Counted from the stretch's first letter, positions 1 to 7,112 are shown. The stretch is DNA of 9,019 nucleotides from Desulfurococcaceae archaeon UBA285 (GCA_002495025.1 DADP01000029.1:20614-29632); one strand, 5' to 3'. Program-made: numbers and translations. The notes: generated from the letters alone by a model not told the origin.

Positions 1-1968
1 TACGAGCCACTCCCAGTATACCTAGACCCGCTTGAAATAGTCGACTTTGAAACCCTACAAGAGAAACCACACGAGTTAATACATGATGAACGAGGAACAG
101 ACATTCTCACAAGGTATAGAATTAGAGTTGGAAACGTAGAGAAAGCATTTAGAGAAGCAGACGTAGTAGTCGAAAACACTTATAGAACGCCCGGTCAAGA
201 CCACGCATACCTAGAGCCAGAAGCAGCAATAGCTATACCCGAGCCAGATGGCAGTGTAACACTCTATGTTAAAACACAGTGCCCATTCGACGTGAGGAGA
301 GCAGTAAGCAATGTTCTAGGACTACCCTTCAGCATGGTGCGTGTAATAGCTCCCGCACTGGGAGGAGGGTTTGGTGGAGCAGAAGACGTAGGAAATGAAA
401 TAGCTGCGAAAACAGCTCTTGTAGCACTGGCATTGAAGCGGCCAGCTATACTAATACATACAAAAGAAGAATCCTCTATTGCACACACTCGTAGACACCC
501 AATGATAGCACACTATAGACACGCCGCGAGTAGAGATGGTAGACTACTAGCTGTAGAAGCCCGCGTAGTCTTAGACACTGGTGCATACGCGAGTCTAGGT
601 CCATTTGTAGCCTGGAGAGCAACAGTTCACAGCACAGGACCATACAGGGTTGAGAATGCAAAAATAGACGTTGTAAACGTCTATACTAATAAGATACCAG
701 CAGGAGCATTTAGAGGATTTGGTAATCCACAAGTACACTTTGCAATAGAGAGACAAATGGATCTACTGGCCGAAGAACTCGGAATAGACCCAGTAGAATT
801 TAGATTAAAGAACATATTGAGAAACGGGGACAGAACAGTCCACGGTCAACTACTCGACCACGGCGTAGGATTAGAAGAAGCAATAAAGAGAGCAGTAGAG
901 TTAAGCAACTACTATGAGAAGAAGAAACAATATGAGTCTATGACTGGAACAGTGAGGAGGGGTATTGGAATAGCAGTTATGTATCATGGAAACAGTATTG
1001 GAGCTGAGGGAGCAGACTACTCAGCAGTATCTATAATTATAAATAGAGATGGAAGCATCACGTTTAGATCTGGCACTACAGATATGGGTCAGGGCTCAAT
1101 ACAGAGCTTGTTAAACATTGCCTCTGAGATACTGGGTGTACCACCAAGCTACTTCAAAGTAGAAATGCCTGATACAGCCTCTGTTCCAGACTCAGGCCCC
1201 ACAGTAGCTTCTAGAGTAACAGTTATGACTGGCAACGCCACACTTGTTGCCTCATACAAGTTGAGACAGAGACTCAACACTCTAGCAAGTGAAATGCTCA
1301 AGTGTAGTTCTCCAGGCGAAGTCGTCATAGATGCTCCAAGAGTATACTGTAGAGACAGCCCCGAGAAGTATATAACTTGGCGAGAACTCGTAGAACAAGC
1401 ATTCTGGAAGGGAATACCACTCCAGGAATACGGCTACTTTAGAGCACCATTTGCAGAGTGGCATGATGAAACCGGTACTGGACAACCATACTTTACATAT
1501 ACATTTGGCGTAATAGTGAGCGAGGTAGAAGTAGACCTTGAAACAGGAATAACGAGAGTAGTAGAGGCGACTACAGTCTACGATATTGGAAGAGTAATCA
1601 ATAGAATAGGAGCAGAACTACACGCGATAGGAGGCTATATCCAGGGAATGGGCTATGCACTAACCGAGGAAACATACTATACAAGCGATGGTAAACTATT
1701 AACTCCAAGCTATTCAACCTACCACGTTCCAACAACTCTCGACACACCGAGAAAAATCAACGTGGACTTTGTTGAAGCAGGATTTATTAGAGGACCCTTC
1801 GGCGCCAAAGGACTAGGCGAGCCTTCAATAGTAGCAATAGCGCCATCTATAGCAAACGCTGTTGCACACGCACTAAGAGAGAAACAAGCAAAATACGATG
1901 TTAATAGAATACCCTTAACACCCGACTACATCTACAGCGTTATTAAAAAACACGGTCTCTTAAAATAA
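1..1968 (+). CDS. Xanthine dehydrogenase-type molybdopterin-binding (large) subunit, 5' partial
   Basis: The reading frame is open from base 1 to a TAA at 1966-1968, giving 655 residues. The N-terminus (roughly 100-130 residues, judged from family size) lies outside the window. Molybdenum hydroxylase signatures occur in order: GGGFGG at residues 121-126 (cofactor loop), AFRGFG at 236-241, DMGQG at 361-365, and GLGEPS near the C-terminus with the expected catalytic Glu at residue 607. Aligned from memory to bovine xanthine oxidase, Glu157 (seven residues before RRHP), Arg206 and Phe240 fall on the purine-contacting Glu802, Arg880 and Phe914. Aldehyde oxidases replace the first two, so a purine hydroxylase is favoured over an aldehyde oxidase or CO dehydrogenase. 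The enzyme normally works in the cytoplasm with an FAD subunit and a 2Fe-2S subunit; neither is visible here and they may lie upstream. A GTG at 292 is internal and is not the start. Family assignment is firm; substrate is inferred. Confidence 0.92.
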   Translation, partial: YEPLPVYLDPLEIVDFETLQEKPHELIHDERGTDILTRYRIRVGNVEKAFREADVVVENTYRTPGQDHAYLEPEAAIAIPEPDGSVTLYVKTQCPFDVRRAVSNVLGLPFSMVRVIAPALGGGFGGAEDVGNEIAAKTALVALALKRPAILIHTKEESSIAHTRRHPMIAHYRHAASRDGRLLAVEARVVLDTGAYASLGPFVAWRATVHSTGPYRVENAKIDVVNVYTNKIPAGAFRGFGNPQVHFAIERQMDLLAEELGIDPVEFRLKNILRNGDRTVHGQLLDHGVGLEEAIKRAVELSNYYEKKKQYESMTGTVRRGIGIAVMYHGNSIGAEGADYSAVSIIINRDGSITFRSGTTDMGQGSIQSLLNIASEILGVPPSYFKVEMPDTASVPDSGPTVASRVTVMTGNATLVASYKLRQRLNTLASEMLKCSSPGEVVIDAPRVYCRDSPEKYITWRELVEQAFWKGIPLQEYGYFRAPFAEWHDETGTGQPYFTYTFGVIVSEVEVDLETGITRVVEATTVYDIGRVINRIGAELHAIGGYIQGMGYALTEETYYTSDGKLLTPSYSTYHVPTTLDTPRKINVDFVEAGFIRGPFGAKGLGEPSIVAIAPSIANAVAHALREKQAKYDVNRIPLTPDYIYSVIKKHGLLK

Positions 1969-1977
1969 TCTTTTTCC
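1969..1977 (+). terminator. Short convergent intergenic gap with T-run
   Basis: Only 9 bp separate the stop codons of the two convergent genes. A T5 run at 1971-1975 directly follows the stop of the rightward gene and fits the oligo-T terminators of archaea. Leftward transcripts from the amidohydrolase gene would meet their own T6 run (A6 on the + strand, 1945-1950) inside the last codons of the hydroxylase gene, so the two 3' ends probably overlap. No hairpin is evident. Confidence 0.4.
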
Positions 1978-3327
1978 CTACTCCACTCCTCCTTTTTGAA
2001 TAACTAATTCTCCAATGTATAATCCACTACCCGGTTTCCCCACTAATTCTCCTTTTTCAATAATTATTCTTCCACCTACAATCAAGTAGTGGGAGAACCC
2101 ATAGAACTCCATACCCTCCCATGGAGTCCAATCTACTTTGTGGTGGTGGCTACTACCAGTAATCTTCCTGGGCGTTTTTGTTTCAAGAATGTAGAGATCT
2201 GCTCTCGACCCAATGTTTAATTCCCCGATGTACGGGTATACACCGAGTATTTTTGCAGGGTTTCTCGAGAATACATCTATAAACCTCTCAATACTAATCC
2301 TTCTTCCTAGAACTCCATGAGTGTATAGGAAGGGCCCCATTATCTCCAAGTTGGGGATACCACCCCAGGCACTCCAAACATCTACTTCCTTCATGTTTCT
2401 AGGTGCTGGTGCATTATCGCTTACATATGCTTCTATCCATCCACTAGATAATCCATTCCACAGTGCTTCCACGTCTTCTCTTGATTTAAGAGTCGGCGCG
2501 AGCTTCAAGTAGTTTCCATGTATCTTAGAGTCTTCTCTTGTAAAATACAAGTGGTGTGGGCACACCTCACTAGTTACTTTTACTCCTTGTTGTCTAAGCC
2601 ACTTAATAGATTCTAATCCAAGTCTACTCGACAAGTGAGCTATGTGTACGTGTACTCCAATATCGAGTGCATACATTCCAATTCTAAGTATTGCCGCAGC
2701 CTCCGTTGCACTTGTCCTACTAGAGTGGTATGAAACAATGTCATCACGCCCTCTGTACACAGTCTCCCAGTAGTTGATTAAACCATCTTCTTCAGCGTGG
2801 AATACTCCCACTGCATCATTACTTCTTATTTCACGTAGTGCTAGTCCAATAGCTTCATCTTCGATTTTAAATGGCCTACACGTAAAGAACTTAAATGTCT
2901 TTACACCCCGTTTCCTCAATTCTCTTATTGAACCAATATTCTCCCTCTTTACAAATCCACCTGTTACTCCATAGTTGACATATGATTTAACACGGGCCTC
3001 ACTTATCTTCCTCTCTAACACTTCGACTTTATCAACATGAATTCTCAATGGCATGTCTATTAGAGTCGTTATTCCTCCATAAGCAGCCGCGAGCGAACCA
3101 GTCTCCCAGTCTTCGTTTTCTACGTATTCAGGGTCGTATACATGAGCGTGTAGATCTATCCCCCCGGGTAGAACTAAGCGTCCTTCTACATCAATAACTT
3201 CGCTTGCATCTTGTCTTGGTATACGTGTAATAGACTGTATCAATCCATTTTCAATGTAAATCGATCCCTCAACAATACCTCCATAGAGAGGAATTCTAGC
3301 GTTTTTCAATAGTAGATCACTAGTCAA
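1978..3327 (-). CDS. Cyclic amidohydrolase, dihydroorotase/allantoinase/hydantoinase superfamily
   Basis: Predicted cytoplasmic metal-dependent hydrolase that opens a cyclic amide or ureide ring. Residues below are numbered from an upstream GTG at 3336. The protein shows GGIDLHAH (metal ligands His63 and His65), GGITTLIDMP, a Lys149 in TFKFF at the position of the carboxylated bridging lysine of allantoinase and hydantoinase, His180 in HAEE, HIAHLSS (231-237), CPHHLYF (259-265), and the catalytic Asp307 in SDNAP. The usual composite beta-sandwich tail is present (HKVDWTPWEG). I prefer the TTG start at 3327, giving 449 residues, because AGGTG at 3338-3334 sits 6 nt upstream of it; the GTG at 3336 lies inside that motif. 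The family usually has SDH or TDH where this protein has SDN. Which substrate it uses (allantoin, dihydropyrimidine, hydantoin or dihydroorotate) cannot be decided; the neighbouring purine-hydroxylase-type gene leans towards purine breakdown. Confidence 0.85.
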   Translation of the reverse strand: MTSDLLLKNARIPLYGGIVEGSIYIENGLIQSITRIPRQDASEVIDVEGRLVLPGGIDLHAHVYDPEYVENEDWETGSLAAAYGGITTLIDMPLRIHVDKVEVLERKISEARVKSYVNYGVTGGFVKRENIGSIRELRKRGVKTFKFFTCRPFKIEDEAIGLALREIRSNDAVGVFHAEEDGLINYWETVYRGRDDIVSYHSSRTSATEAAAILRIGMYALDIGVHVHIAHLSSRLGLESIKWLRQQGVKVTSEVCPHHLYFTREDSKIHGNYLKLAPTLKSREDVEALWNGLSSGWIEAYVSDNAPAPRNMKEVDVWSAWGGIPNLEIMGPFLYTHGVLGRRISIERFIDVFSRNPAKILGVYPYIGELNIGSRADLYILETKTPRKITGSSHHHKVDWTPWEGMEFYGFSHYLIVGGRIIIEKGELVGKPGSGLYIGELVIQKGGVE

Positions 3328-3333
3328 ATCACA

Positions 3334-3370
3334 CACCTAAATAGAGTAATTGAAAACCATGATTAAAAAA
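3334..3370 (-). promoter_or_regulatory. Promoter and ribosome-binding site of the amidohydrolase gene
   Basis: Reading leftward, TTTTTTAATC (3370-3361) is the best AT-rich TATA candidate. Transcription would begin about 25 nt later, near 3341, giving a leader of about 14 nt that carries AGGTG (3338-3334) 6 nt before the TTG at 3327. The same T6 run could end the transcript of the upstream membrane-protein gene. Confidence 0.45.
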
Positions 3371-3400
3371 TAGTGTTATCCTAGTGGGATTAATGAATAG

Positions 3401-4135
3401 TTATAATGGCTGTGGTGGTTGTTGTAGTGGTATTTTATTTAATGCTGATCTTGAAGCAATAAATACTAGTATCCAGCCAATAGGTAATAGATAATTCGAT
3501 ATGAAACGCCCTAGTATCAATATTATAGCAGCCACTATGAAAATCCGTTCATCCGTGGTTTTCTCGAGTTTAAAGAGACCTATCCATAAACCTATTTCAC
3601 CTATGAGTGATAATATACCAGCAATACCGATTATGAATCCACCTAATACGAGTATTAATAGTCTCATTGATAAACCACCAATTACTATTACTACAATTCC
3701 AGTTAAACCAAGTGGTATACTGGGGATATATCCGACTTTAACCAGGGTGGTAGAAATACTGAATTCACGGGCATTATAGTCTTTGAAAAACGTGAAGGAT
3801 GGAATAATAAAACCATAAACAGCTATTATTAAAACAACTGTTATAACTAGTGTAATAGCAATTACTAGTGGAGAAAATAAACTTGAAATAAGTTCTCGTA
3901 TAAATAGGAGAATAGATTGTAGATTAAACCCTTCTCTACCTACCATCTCTTCAAGTAGTTGAAATACATTAATTGATGATGTAGTTAAAATAAGTGAAAT
4001 AATGTAGTTAACTATAATCATTAGAGCGGTTACTACTGTCATTAAAATAGCAGAGATCTCTAGTCTCTTCAAGCCTTTAACGAGTTTCTCAATATTTTGC
4101 TGAGGAGGAGTTCCAAGTAGTGTAGGTATAGTCAA
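3401..4135 (-). CDS. Multi-spanning membrane protein of unknown function (DUF973/DUF996-like)
   Basis: A 244-residue, very hydrophobic protein. Residues 1-28 are soluble and basic (KLVKGLKRL). Membrane segments are predicted at about 30-53, 88-116, 140-160, 163-187 and 203-230, with a longer polar stretch at 54-75 (EEMVGREG) and another at 117-138 (FFKDYNAREF). The C-terminal tail is short and rich in proline and glutamine. The glycine-rich helices and the GLFKLEKTTDE loop between the last two helices recall small archaeal membrane families such as DUF973 or DUF996, but this is an impression and was not checked by a search. The TTG start at 4135 has GGGGT at 4146-4142 upstream. The gene follows the SagB unit in the same direction after a 92-bp gap that has its own promoter-like sites, so it may be a separate transcript. 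I do not assign a function. Confidence 0.75.
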   Translation of the reverse strand: MTIPTLLGTPPQQNIEKLVKGLKRLEISAILMTVVTALMIIVNYIISLILTTSSINVFQLLEEMVGREGFNLQSILLFIRELISSLFSPLVIAITLVITVVLIIAVYGFIIPSFTFFKDYNAREFSISTTLVKVGYIPSIPLGLTGIVVIVIGGLSMRLLILVLGGFIIGIAGILSLIGEIGLWIGLFKLEKTTDERIFIVAAIILILGRFISNYLLPIGWILVFIASRSALNKIPLQQPPQPL

Positions 4136-4141
4136 CTTATA

Positions 4142-4176
4142 CCCCTGTATTCAACTTATAAAAACATGGTATTTAA
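4142..4176 (-). promoter_or_regulatory. Promoter region of the multi-spanning membrane protein gene
   Basis: Leftward there are two TATA candidates: TTTTAAAT (4176-4169) and TTTTTATAAG (4163-4154). The first would start RNA near 4146 and give a short leader beginning at GGGGT. The second would start at about the TTG itself (4135), making a leaderless mRNA. The sequence alone does not separate these. A T5 run near 4195-4191 could end the upstream SagB-unit transcript. Confidence 0.35.
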
Positions 4177-4227
4177 AATACTAGCTATGAGTGGAAAAAC
4201 ATGATTTACTTCTAGTTATAGACTCTA

Positions 4228-4566
4228 CTATGTTGATAATTCAAGTTCTAGCAAGATTATTAATCCAGCTATTCCCAAGAGTAATCCTGTAACAATGGCT
4301 TCAATCATTATTCTCAAAGCATTGTTTCTAATCCTTCTCTCAAATAAGAGGATTAATCCTGAATAACCATGGATTAATCCCAGTGTAGCAAGTAGTATCC
4401 GTAAAACGGGATCCGTGTGGATTAATCTCGGTTTTGGAAAGAACCTTACTCTTGGAGTTAGCATTTGATAACCCGTTAACAAGTATACTAGGCTTAAAAC
4501 CAGGAGTGGAAGCGATGTAGCTTCAACTAGGAGAAGCATGATTTTCAAGAGTCTGGGTTTAACCAC
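4228..4566 (-). CDS. Small membrane protein coupled to SagB-type nitroreductase
   Basis: A 112-residue protein with about three to four hydrophobic segments (roughly 9-31, 52-76 and 87-109). The second is bracketed by His50 (LIHTDP) and His66 (LIHGYSG), 16 residues apart, and is followed by a positive ERRIRNN loop. Paired histidines near opposite ends of a helix, followed by a GxxGL pattern, are seen in some haem-b membrane anchors, so an electron-transfer or quinone-linked role is conceivable; this is inference. The start is GTG at 4566: AGGTGA (4578-4573) lies 6 nt upstream, inside the end of the upstream gene. The open frame overlaps the SagB-type gene by 8 bp, so the two are co-transcribed and translationally coupled. 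I do not recognise a named family. Confidence 0.75.
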   Translation of the reverse strand: MVKPRLLKIMLLLVEATSLPLLVLSLVYLLTGYQMLTPRVRFFPKPRLIHTDPVLRILLATLGLIHGYSGLILLFERRIRNNALRIMIEAIVTGLLLGIAGLIILLELELST

Positions 4567-5371
4567 TCCTCTTCACCTCTATATACCTCCATATATCAGT
4601 GAAATCTATACGTCTTTGCTCTCTGGGTACACCTATTGGTATGATATATAATGGTATTTCGTCTTGTCTAACCCCAATTATACTCTGAACCCTGTCATCT
4701 ATAAAGGCTCCAATAACGACACTTCCATAACCCAGTGCAGTAGACATTAAGTAGACGTTTTGACCAAGGTGGCCGGCTTCCATTGGAACATATCTTACTC
4801 TACCACGCTCGCCATAACGCTGAGTAGTCCTCTCGAATACAGCACATACAACGAGTGATACAGGTGTATTTCTAACCCACTCCTGGCCGAGAGCCGCGTC
4901 AGCGAGTTCCCCTCTTACATCACCTGATTTCACGAGGAGTAATAAGTGTCTATGTACATCGTATTTATATACACCTGGTGTTAGATAGCCTTCTTTTTCA
5001 ACTAATACTCCCCATTCACCTATAACAACGTAGACTTCAAGAGGATAGGTTGCACCAGCACTGGGTGATGCTCTAAAACCCCAAACTGGATCTGTCACGC
5101 CATAAGCAGCCCATAAAATCATTGCTAAATGTTCTAGTTTTACCGGGTCACTAGTATACTCTCTAATACTCCTTCTAAGGAGAATAGCTTCCTCAACACT
5201 CATATTACTGAGCTTTCTTGGCAGTGGAAGAGTTATGATTGAACTATCTACTATGACATGGTCTCGTTGAAGAGACACATCTGATCTAATTGCAATCCAC
5301 ACCACGTAGGATACTACTAGTAGAGTAGTAATCAACGACGCGAGTAGTCCTACATGGCTTTTAAAACCCAT
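4559..5371 (-). CDS. Membrane-anchored SagB/ThcOx-type nitroreductase-fold flavoprotein
   Basis: A 270-residue protein with one N-terminal hydrophobic helix (residues 8-28), read as an uncleaved anchor, followed by a nitroreductase-fold domain (about 55-255). Diagnostic pieces are RRSIREY (66-72, FMN phosphate contact), PSAGATYP (103-110), LGQEWV (161-166), EAGHLGQN (198-205) and the closing IPIGVPRE (244-251). This is the pattern of the SagB/ThcOx subfamily, whose best-known members oxidise azolines in peptide antibiotics. No precursor peptide, cyclodehydratase or YcaO protein is nearby, so a peptide-modifying role is not supported; many stand-alone members have unknown substrates. FMN binding is expected and an NAD(P)H or quinone partner is possible. 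The ATG at 5371 has AGGTG 5 nt upstream. The gene overlaps the next one by 8 bp. Confidence 0.87.
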   Translation of the reverse strand: MGFKSHVGLLASLITTLLVVSYVVWIAIRSDVSLQRDHVIVDSSIITLPLPRKLSNMSVEEAILLRRSIREYTSDPVKLEHLAMILWAAYGVTDPVWGFRASPSAGATYPLEVYVVIGEWGVLVEKEGYLTPGVYKYDVHRHLLLLVKSGDVRGELADAALGQEWVRNTPVSLVVCAVFERTTQRYGERGRVRYVPMEAGHLGQNVYLMSTALGYGSVVIGAFIDDRVQSIIGVRQDEIPLYIIPIGVPREQRRIDFTDIWRYIEVKRSG

Positions 5372-5376
5372 GAAAA

Positions 5377-5412
5377 CACCTATTTGTAATTAATGAATAT
5401 ACAGGTATAAAT
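5377..5412 (-). promoter_or_regulatory. Promoter and ribosome-binding site of the SagB unit
   Basis: Reading leftward, ATTTATA (5412-5406) is a good archaeal TATA box. A start about 26 nt downstream, near 5383, leaves a leader of about 12 nt that includes AGGTG (5381-5377), 5 nt before the ATG. A second TATA-like stretch (TATAAATA, 5432-5439 on the + strand) lies further upstream and could act in either direction. Confidence 0.55.
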
Positions 5413-5427
5413 CCAGTATCTCGATAA

Positions 5428-5589
5428 ACATGTATAAATAAGATATTGTACTACCACTTACAACCTTCAAGCAAACCCCCTTTGCCAATACGTATTAAGC
5501 TAGAAGCCGGTATGCATACATGTAGAGGTAGAAGTACGCTGATTAGCCCAGCAAACTCGAAACAAGTGGGTACTTTAGCGGCTTTCTAA
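5428..5589 (+). other. GC-richer intergenic block: candidate structured RNA or small gene
   Basis: This block fills most of the 231-bp gap between the MscS-type gene and the SagB promoter. By hand count, 5461-5580 is about 46% G+C, higher than the surrounding non-coding sequence. It contains GCAAA/TTTGC around a C5 loop (5471-5485), a long-range stem of 9 bp with one bulge (5501-5509 with 5579-5588), an inner 6-bp stem AAGTAC/GTACTT (5532-5537 with 5570-5575) and GCTG/CAGC (5538-5541 with 5549-5552). The rightward frame is also open from 5428 to the TAA at 5587-5589, with an ATG at 5512 (25 codons) and TTG options at 5446 and 5482; none has a GGTG-type ribosome-binding site. TATAAATA at 5432-5439 could drive rightward RNA from about 5461. 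I cannot tell whether it is an RNA, a micro-protein, a gene remnant or chance. Confidence 0.3.
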
Positions 5590-5602
5590 CCATTGTTTTA
5601 CT

Positions 5603-6415
5603 CTATGTATTACTCGACTCTATTTTCACTGGTGTTTTCACCCATAGTACTCTCTGTGGAAATGGTATTTCTATTCCTTCTCTCTCGAGTGCCTCTTTTA
5701 TTTCTCTTATTATCTCGCGTCTTACACTCCAGTACTCCTGGCTTGGCGTCCAATAGAGTACTTTGAGTACGACCGCGCTGTCTCCTAAGTTGTCTACTAT
5801 GATTGTAGGAGGTGGTACTGCTAAAACTAATTCTTTTTCATCTAAGACTCTTCTAATTACCTGTATTGCCTTGCTTATATCTGAGTTATACGAGATCCCG
5901 ACACTCACTTCTGCACGCCTCGCTATTGAAACCGAGTAATTGTAGATATTTGAATTCATTACATTGCTATTTGGAATTGTTAATACCTCGCCGCTCCAAA
6001 GCCGTATTCTAGTAGAGAGTAGTCCAACGTATTCGACAATGCCCCAGTCATTGCCGATTTTAACCGAGTCTCCGATTTTAATCCTCCCTTCTAGTATCAA
6101 TGCTATTCCAGCGAAGAGCTGTCCAAGTGTTTGCTGAGCTGCTAAACCCACGACTAATCCTGCAAAACCAGCTGCTACAAGTATTCCACTTAGATTTACT
6201 TCTAGTATAGATAGCGCTACTAGGATACCAATAACTATAACTACTACTCTTGTTACACGAGCGATATTATAGATTATTTCTGGTGGTGCTTCAATCCTTG
6301 ATTTTTTAATCTGGGATTCAATTATTTTTCCAATATAGTAGAATACAAATATAGTTATTAATGCAATGGCTATTCTAGTGAGGAATTCAAAGGTAAAGAG
6401 TTTTTCAAACACCAT
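5603..6415 (-). CDS. MscS-family mechanosensitive ion channel
   Basis: A 270-residue small-conductance mechanosensitive channel that would open under membrane tension to release solutes during osmotic downshock. Two hydrophobic helices (about 11-30 and 54-71) precede the pore-lining TM3 (about 76-110), which shows the family's Gly/Ala packing (AAGFAGLVVGLAAQQ) and ends at RIKIGD. The beta domain follows, with GNDWGIVEYVG (121-131) and IPNSNVMNSNI (147-157), equivalent to the IPNG-N-I region of E. coli MscS, and then the alpha/beta C-terminal domain (about 168-260). The length is close to the minimal MscS form of about 285 residues. The ATG at 6415 overlaps the TAA of the upstream DUF432 gene (TAATG), and GGTG lies 7 nt before it, so the two genes are translationally coupled. 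No separate promoter is expected. Confidence 0.93.
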   Translation of the reverse strand: MVFEKLFTFEFLTRIAIALITIFVFYYIGKIIESQIKKSRIEAPPEIIYNIARVTRVVVIVIGILVALSILEVNLSGILVAAGFAGLVVGLAAQQTLGQLFAGIALILEGRIKIGDSVKIGNDWGIVEYVGLLSTRIRLWSGEVLTIPNSNVMNSNIYNYSVSIARRAEVSVGISYNSDISKAIQVIRRVLDEKELVLAVPPPTIIVDNLGDSAVVLKVLYWTPSQEYWSVRREIIREIKEALEREGIEIPFPQRVLWVKTPVKIESSNT

Positions 6416-7104
6416 TATTTAACACCGTGTTTCATTATGTATAATGCTCCAGCACCCTTGAAAAGCGTTAATAGTAATCCAGGTAGTGGTAGAGTCGATT
6501 CTCCTTTAACTTCTACTTCAACGTGTAGTGGACTACGAACTCTGACAACTACGTCGCTAAAGTATAGTTTATCCATTGTAGTTGAATACATTGTTGTATT
6601 CTTCGATGGAAGCACCAAGTGTGAAATCTCAATTGTCTCAGAACTCTCTGATTTAAACACTGTTTTTGCACGTGCAATGTAGTTTCCATATGAGGCGAGT
6701 ATACCGCTATCTACATATCTACATATATCACCCATGTCGGGAGGACCGTACAATGCGTATTTCACCCTACCCAGCGGTACAATGTCTACTATTGAATTAC
6801 CAATGAAAACACCTAGATCTACTGGAATCAAGAGTTCATATTCAAGTATTGAACCTCCTGGTAGAAGTATTGGTTCTTCTAGTGTAATGTAGAGACAAGA
6901 TGTATTTGTAGAGCCGGCTAGTGGTGGTATTGCTTTTAAATCTATTGTAAAACCAGGAGTTATAGATATTATTTTAGAAGACTCTACACTCTTTACAACT
7001 CTTCTAATACGAACTATTCCCTCGCCAATTCGCTCTAGTATTAAAATACCACTTGGTATTGAAAACTCCAATCTATCAGTTAACTCGTATTTTCCAAATA
7101 GCAA
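6415..7104 (-). CDS. DUF432 family protein, partner gene of the MscS-type channel
   Basis: A 229-residue protein without a signal peptide or clear membrane helix, rich in beta-strand. The N-terminal FGKYELTDRLEFSIPSG and the internal LPGGSILEYELLIPVDLGVFIG (about 82-103) match my memory of the archaeal DUF432 family. The middle contains YGPPDMGDICRYV (118-130). A glycine- and leucine-rich C-terminal stretch (about 207-224) is mildly hydrophobic and could touch the membrane. Function is unknown. In other archaea I recall members encoded beside MscS-type channels, and here the stop codon overlaps the channel's start codon, so an accessory or regulatory subunit of the channel is a reasonable inference. 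The TTG start at 7104 is preceded by GAGGT 8 nt upstream. Confidence 0.8.
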   Translation of the reverse strand: MLFGKYELTDRLEFSIPSGILILERIGEGIVRIRRVVKSVESSKIISITPGFTIDLKAIPPLAGSTNTSCLYITLEEPILLPGGSILEYELLIPVDLGVFIGNSIVDIVPLGRVKYALYGPPDMGDICRYVDSGILASYGNYIARAKTVFKSESSETIEISHLVLPSKNTTMYSTTMDKLYFSDVVVRVRSPLHVEVEVKGESTLPLPGLLLTLFKGAGALYIMKHGVK

Positions 7105-7112
7105 TTTAAAAT

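Noticed and set aside
264..661. Leftward open frames at 264-488 and 476-661.
   Set aside because: They are antisense to a clearly coding molybdenum hydroxylase gene with conserved motifs, and their translations show no domain features.
3501..3779. Rightward 92-codon open frame.
   Set aside because: It is the complement of the membrane-protein gene; its proline- and isoleucine-rich translation is what antisense of a hydrophobic gene usually gives.
4559..5371. The SagB-type gene as part of a thiazole/oxazole peptide antibiotic cluster.
   Set aside because: No YcaO or cyclodehydratase protein, E1-like protein or short precursor peptide was found in the flanking sequence.
5500..5592. A tRNA-like reading of the leftward strand, which contains TTTCGAG resembling a T-loop.
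   Set aside because: There is no matching T-stem, no D-arm signature and no acceptor-stem pairing, so a tRNA or tRNA fragment is not supported.
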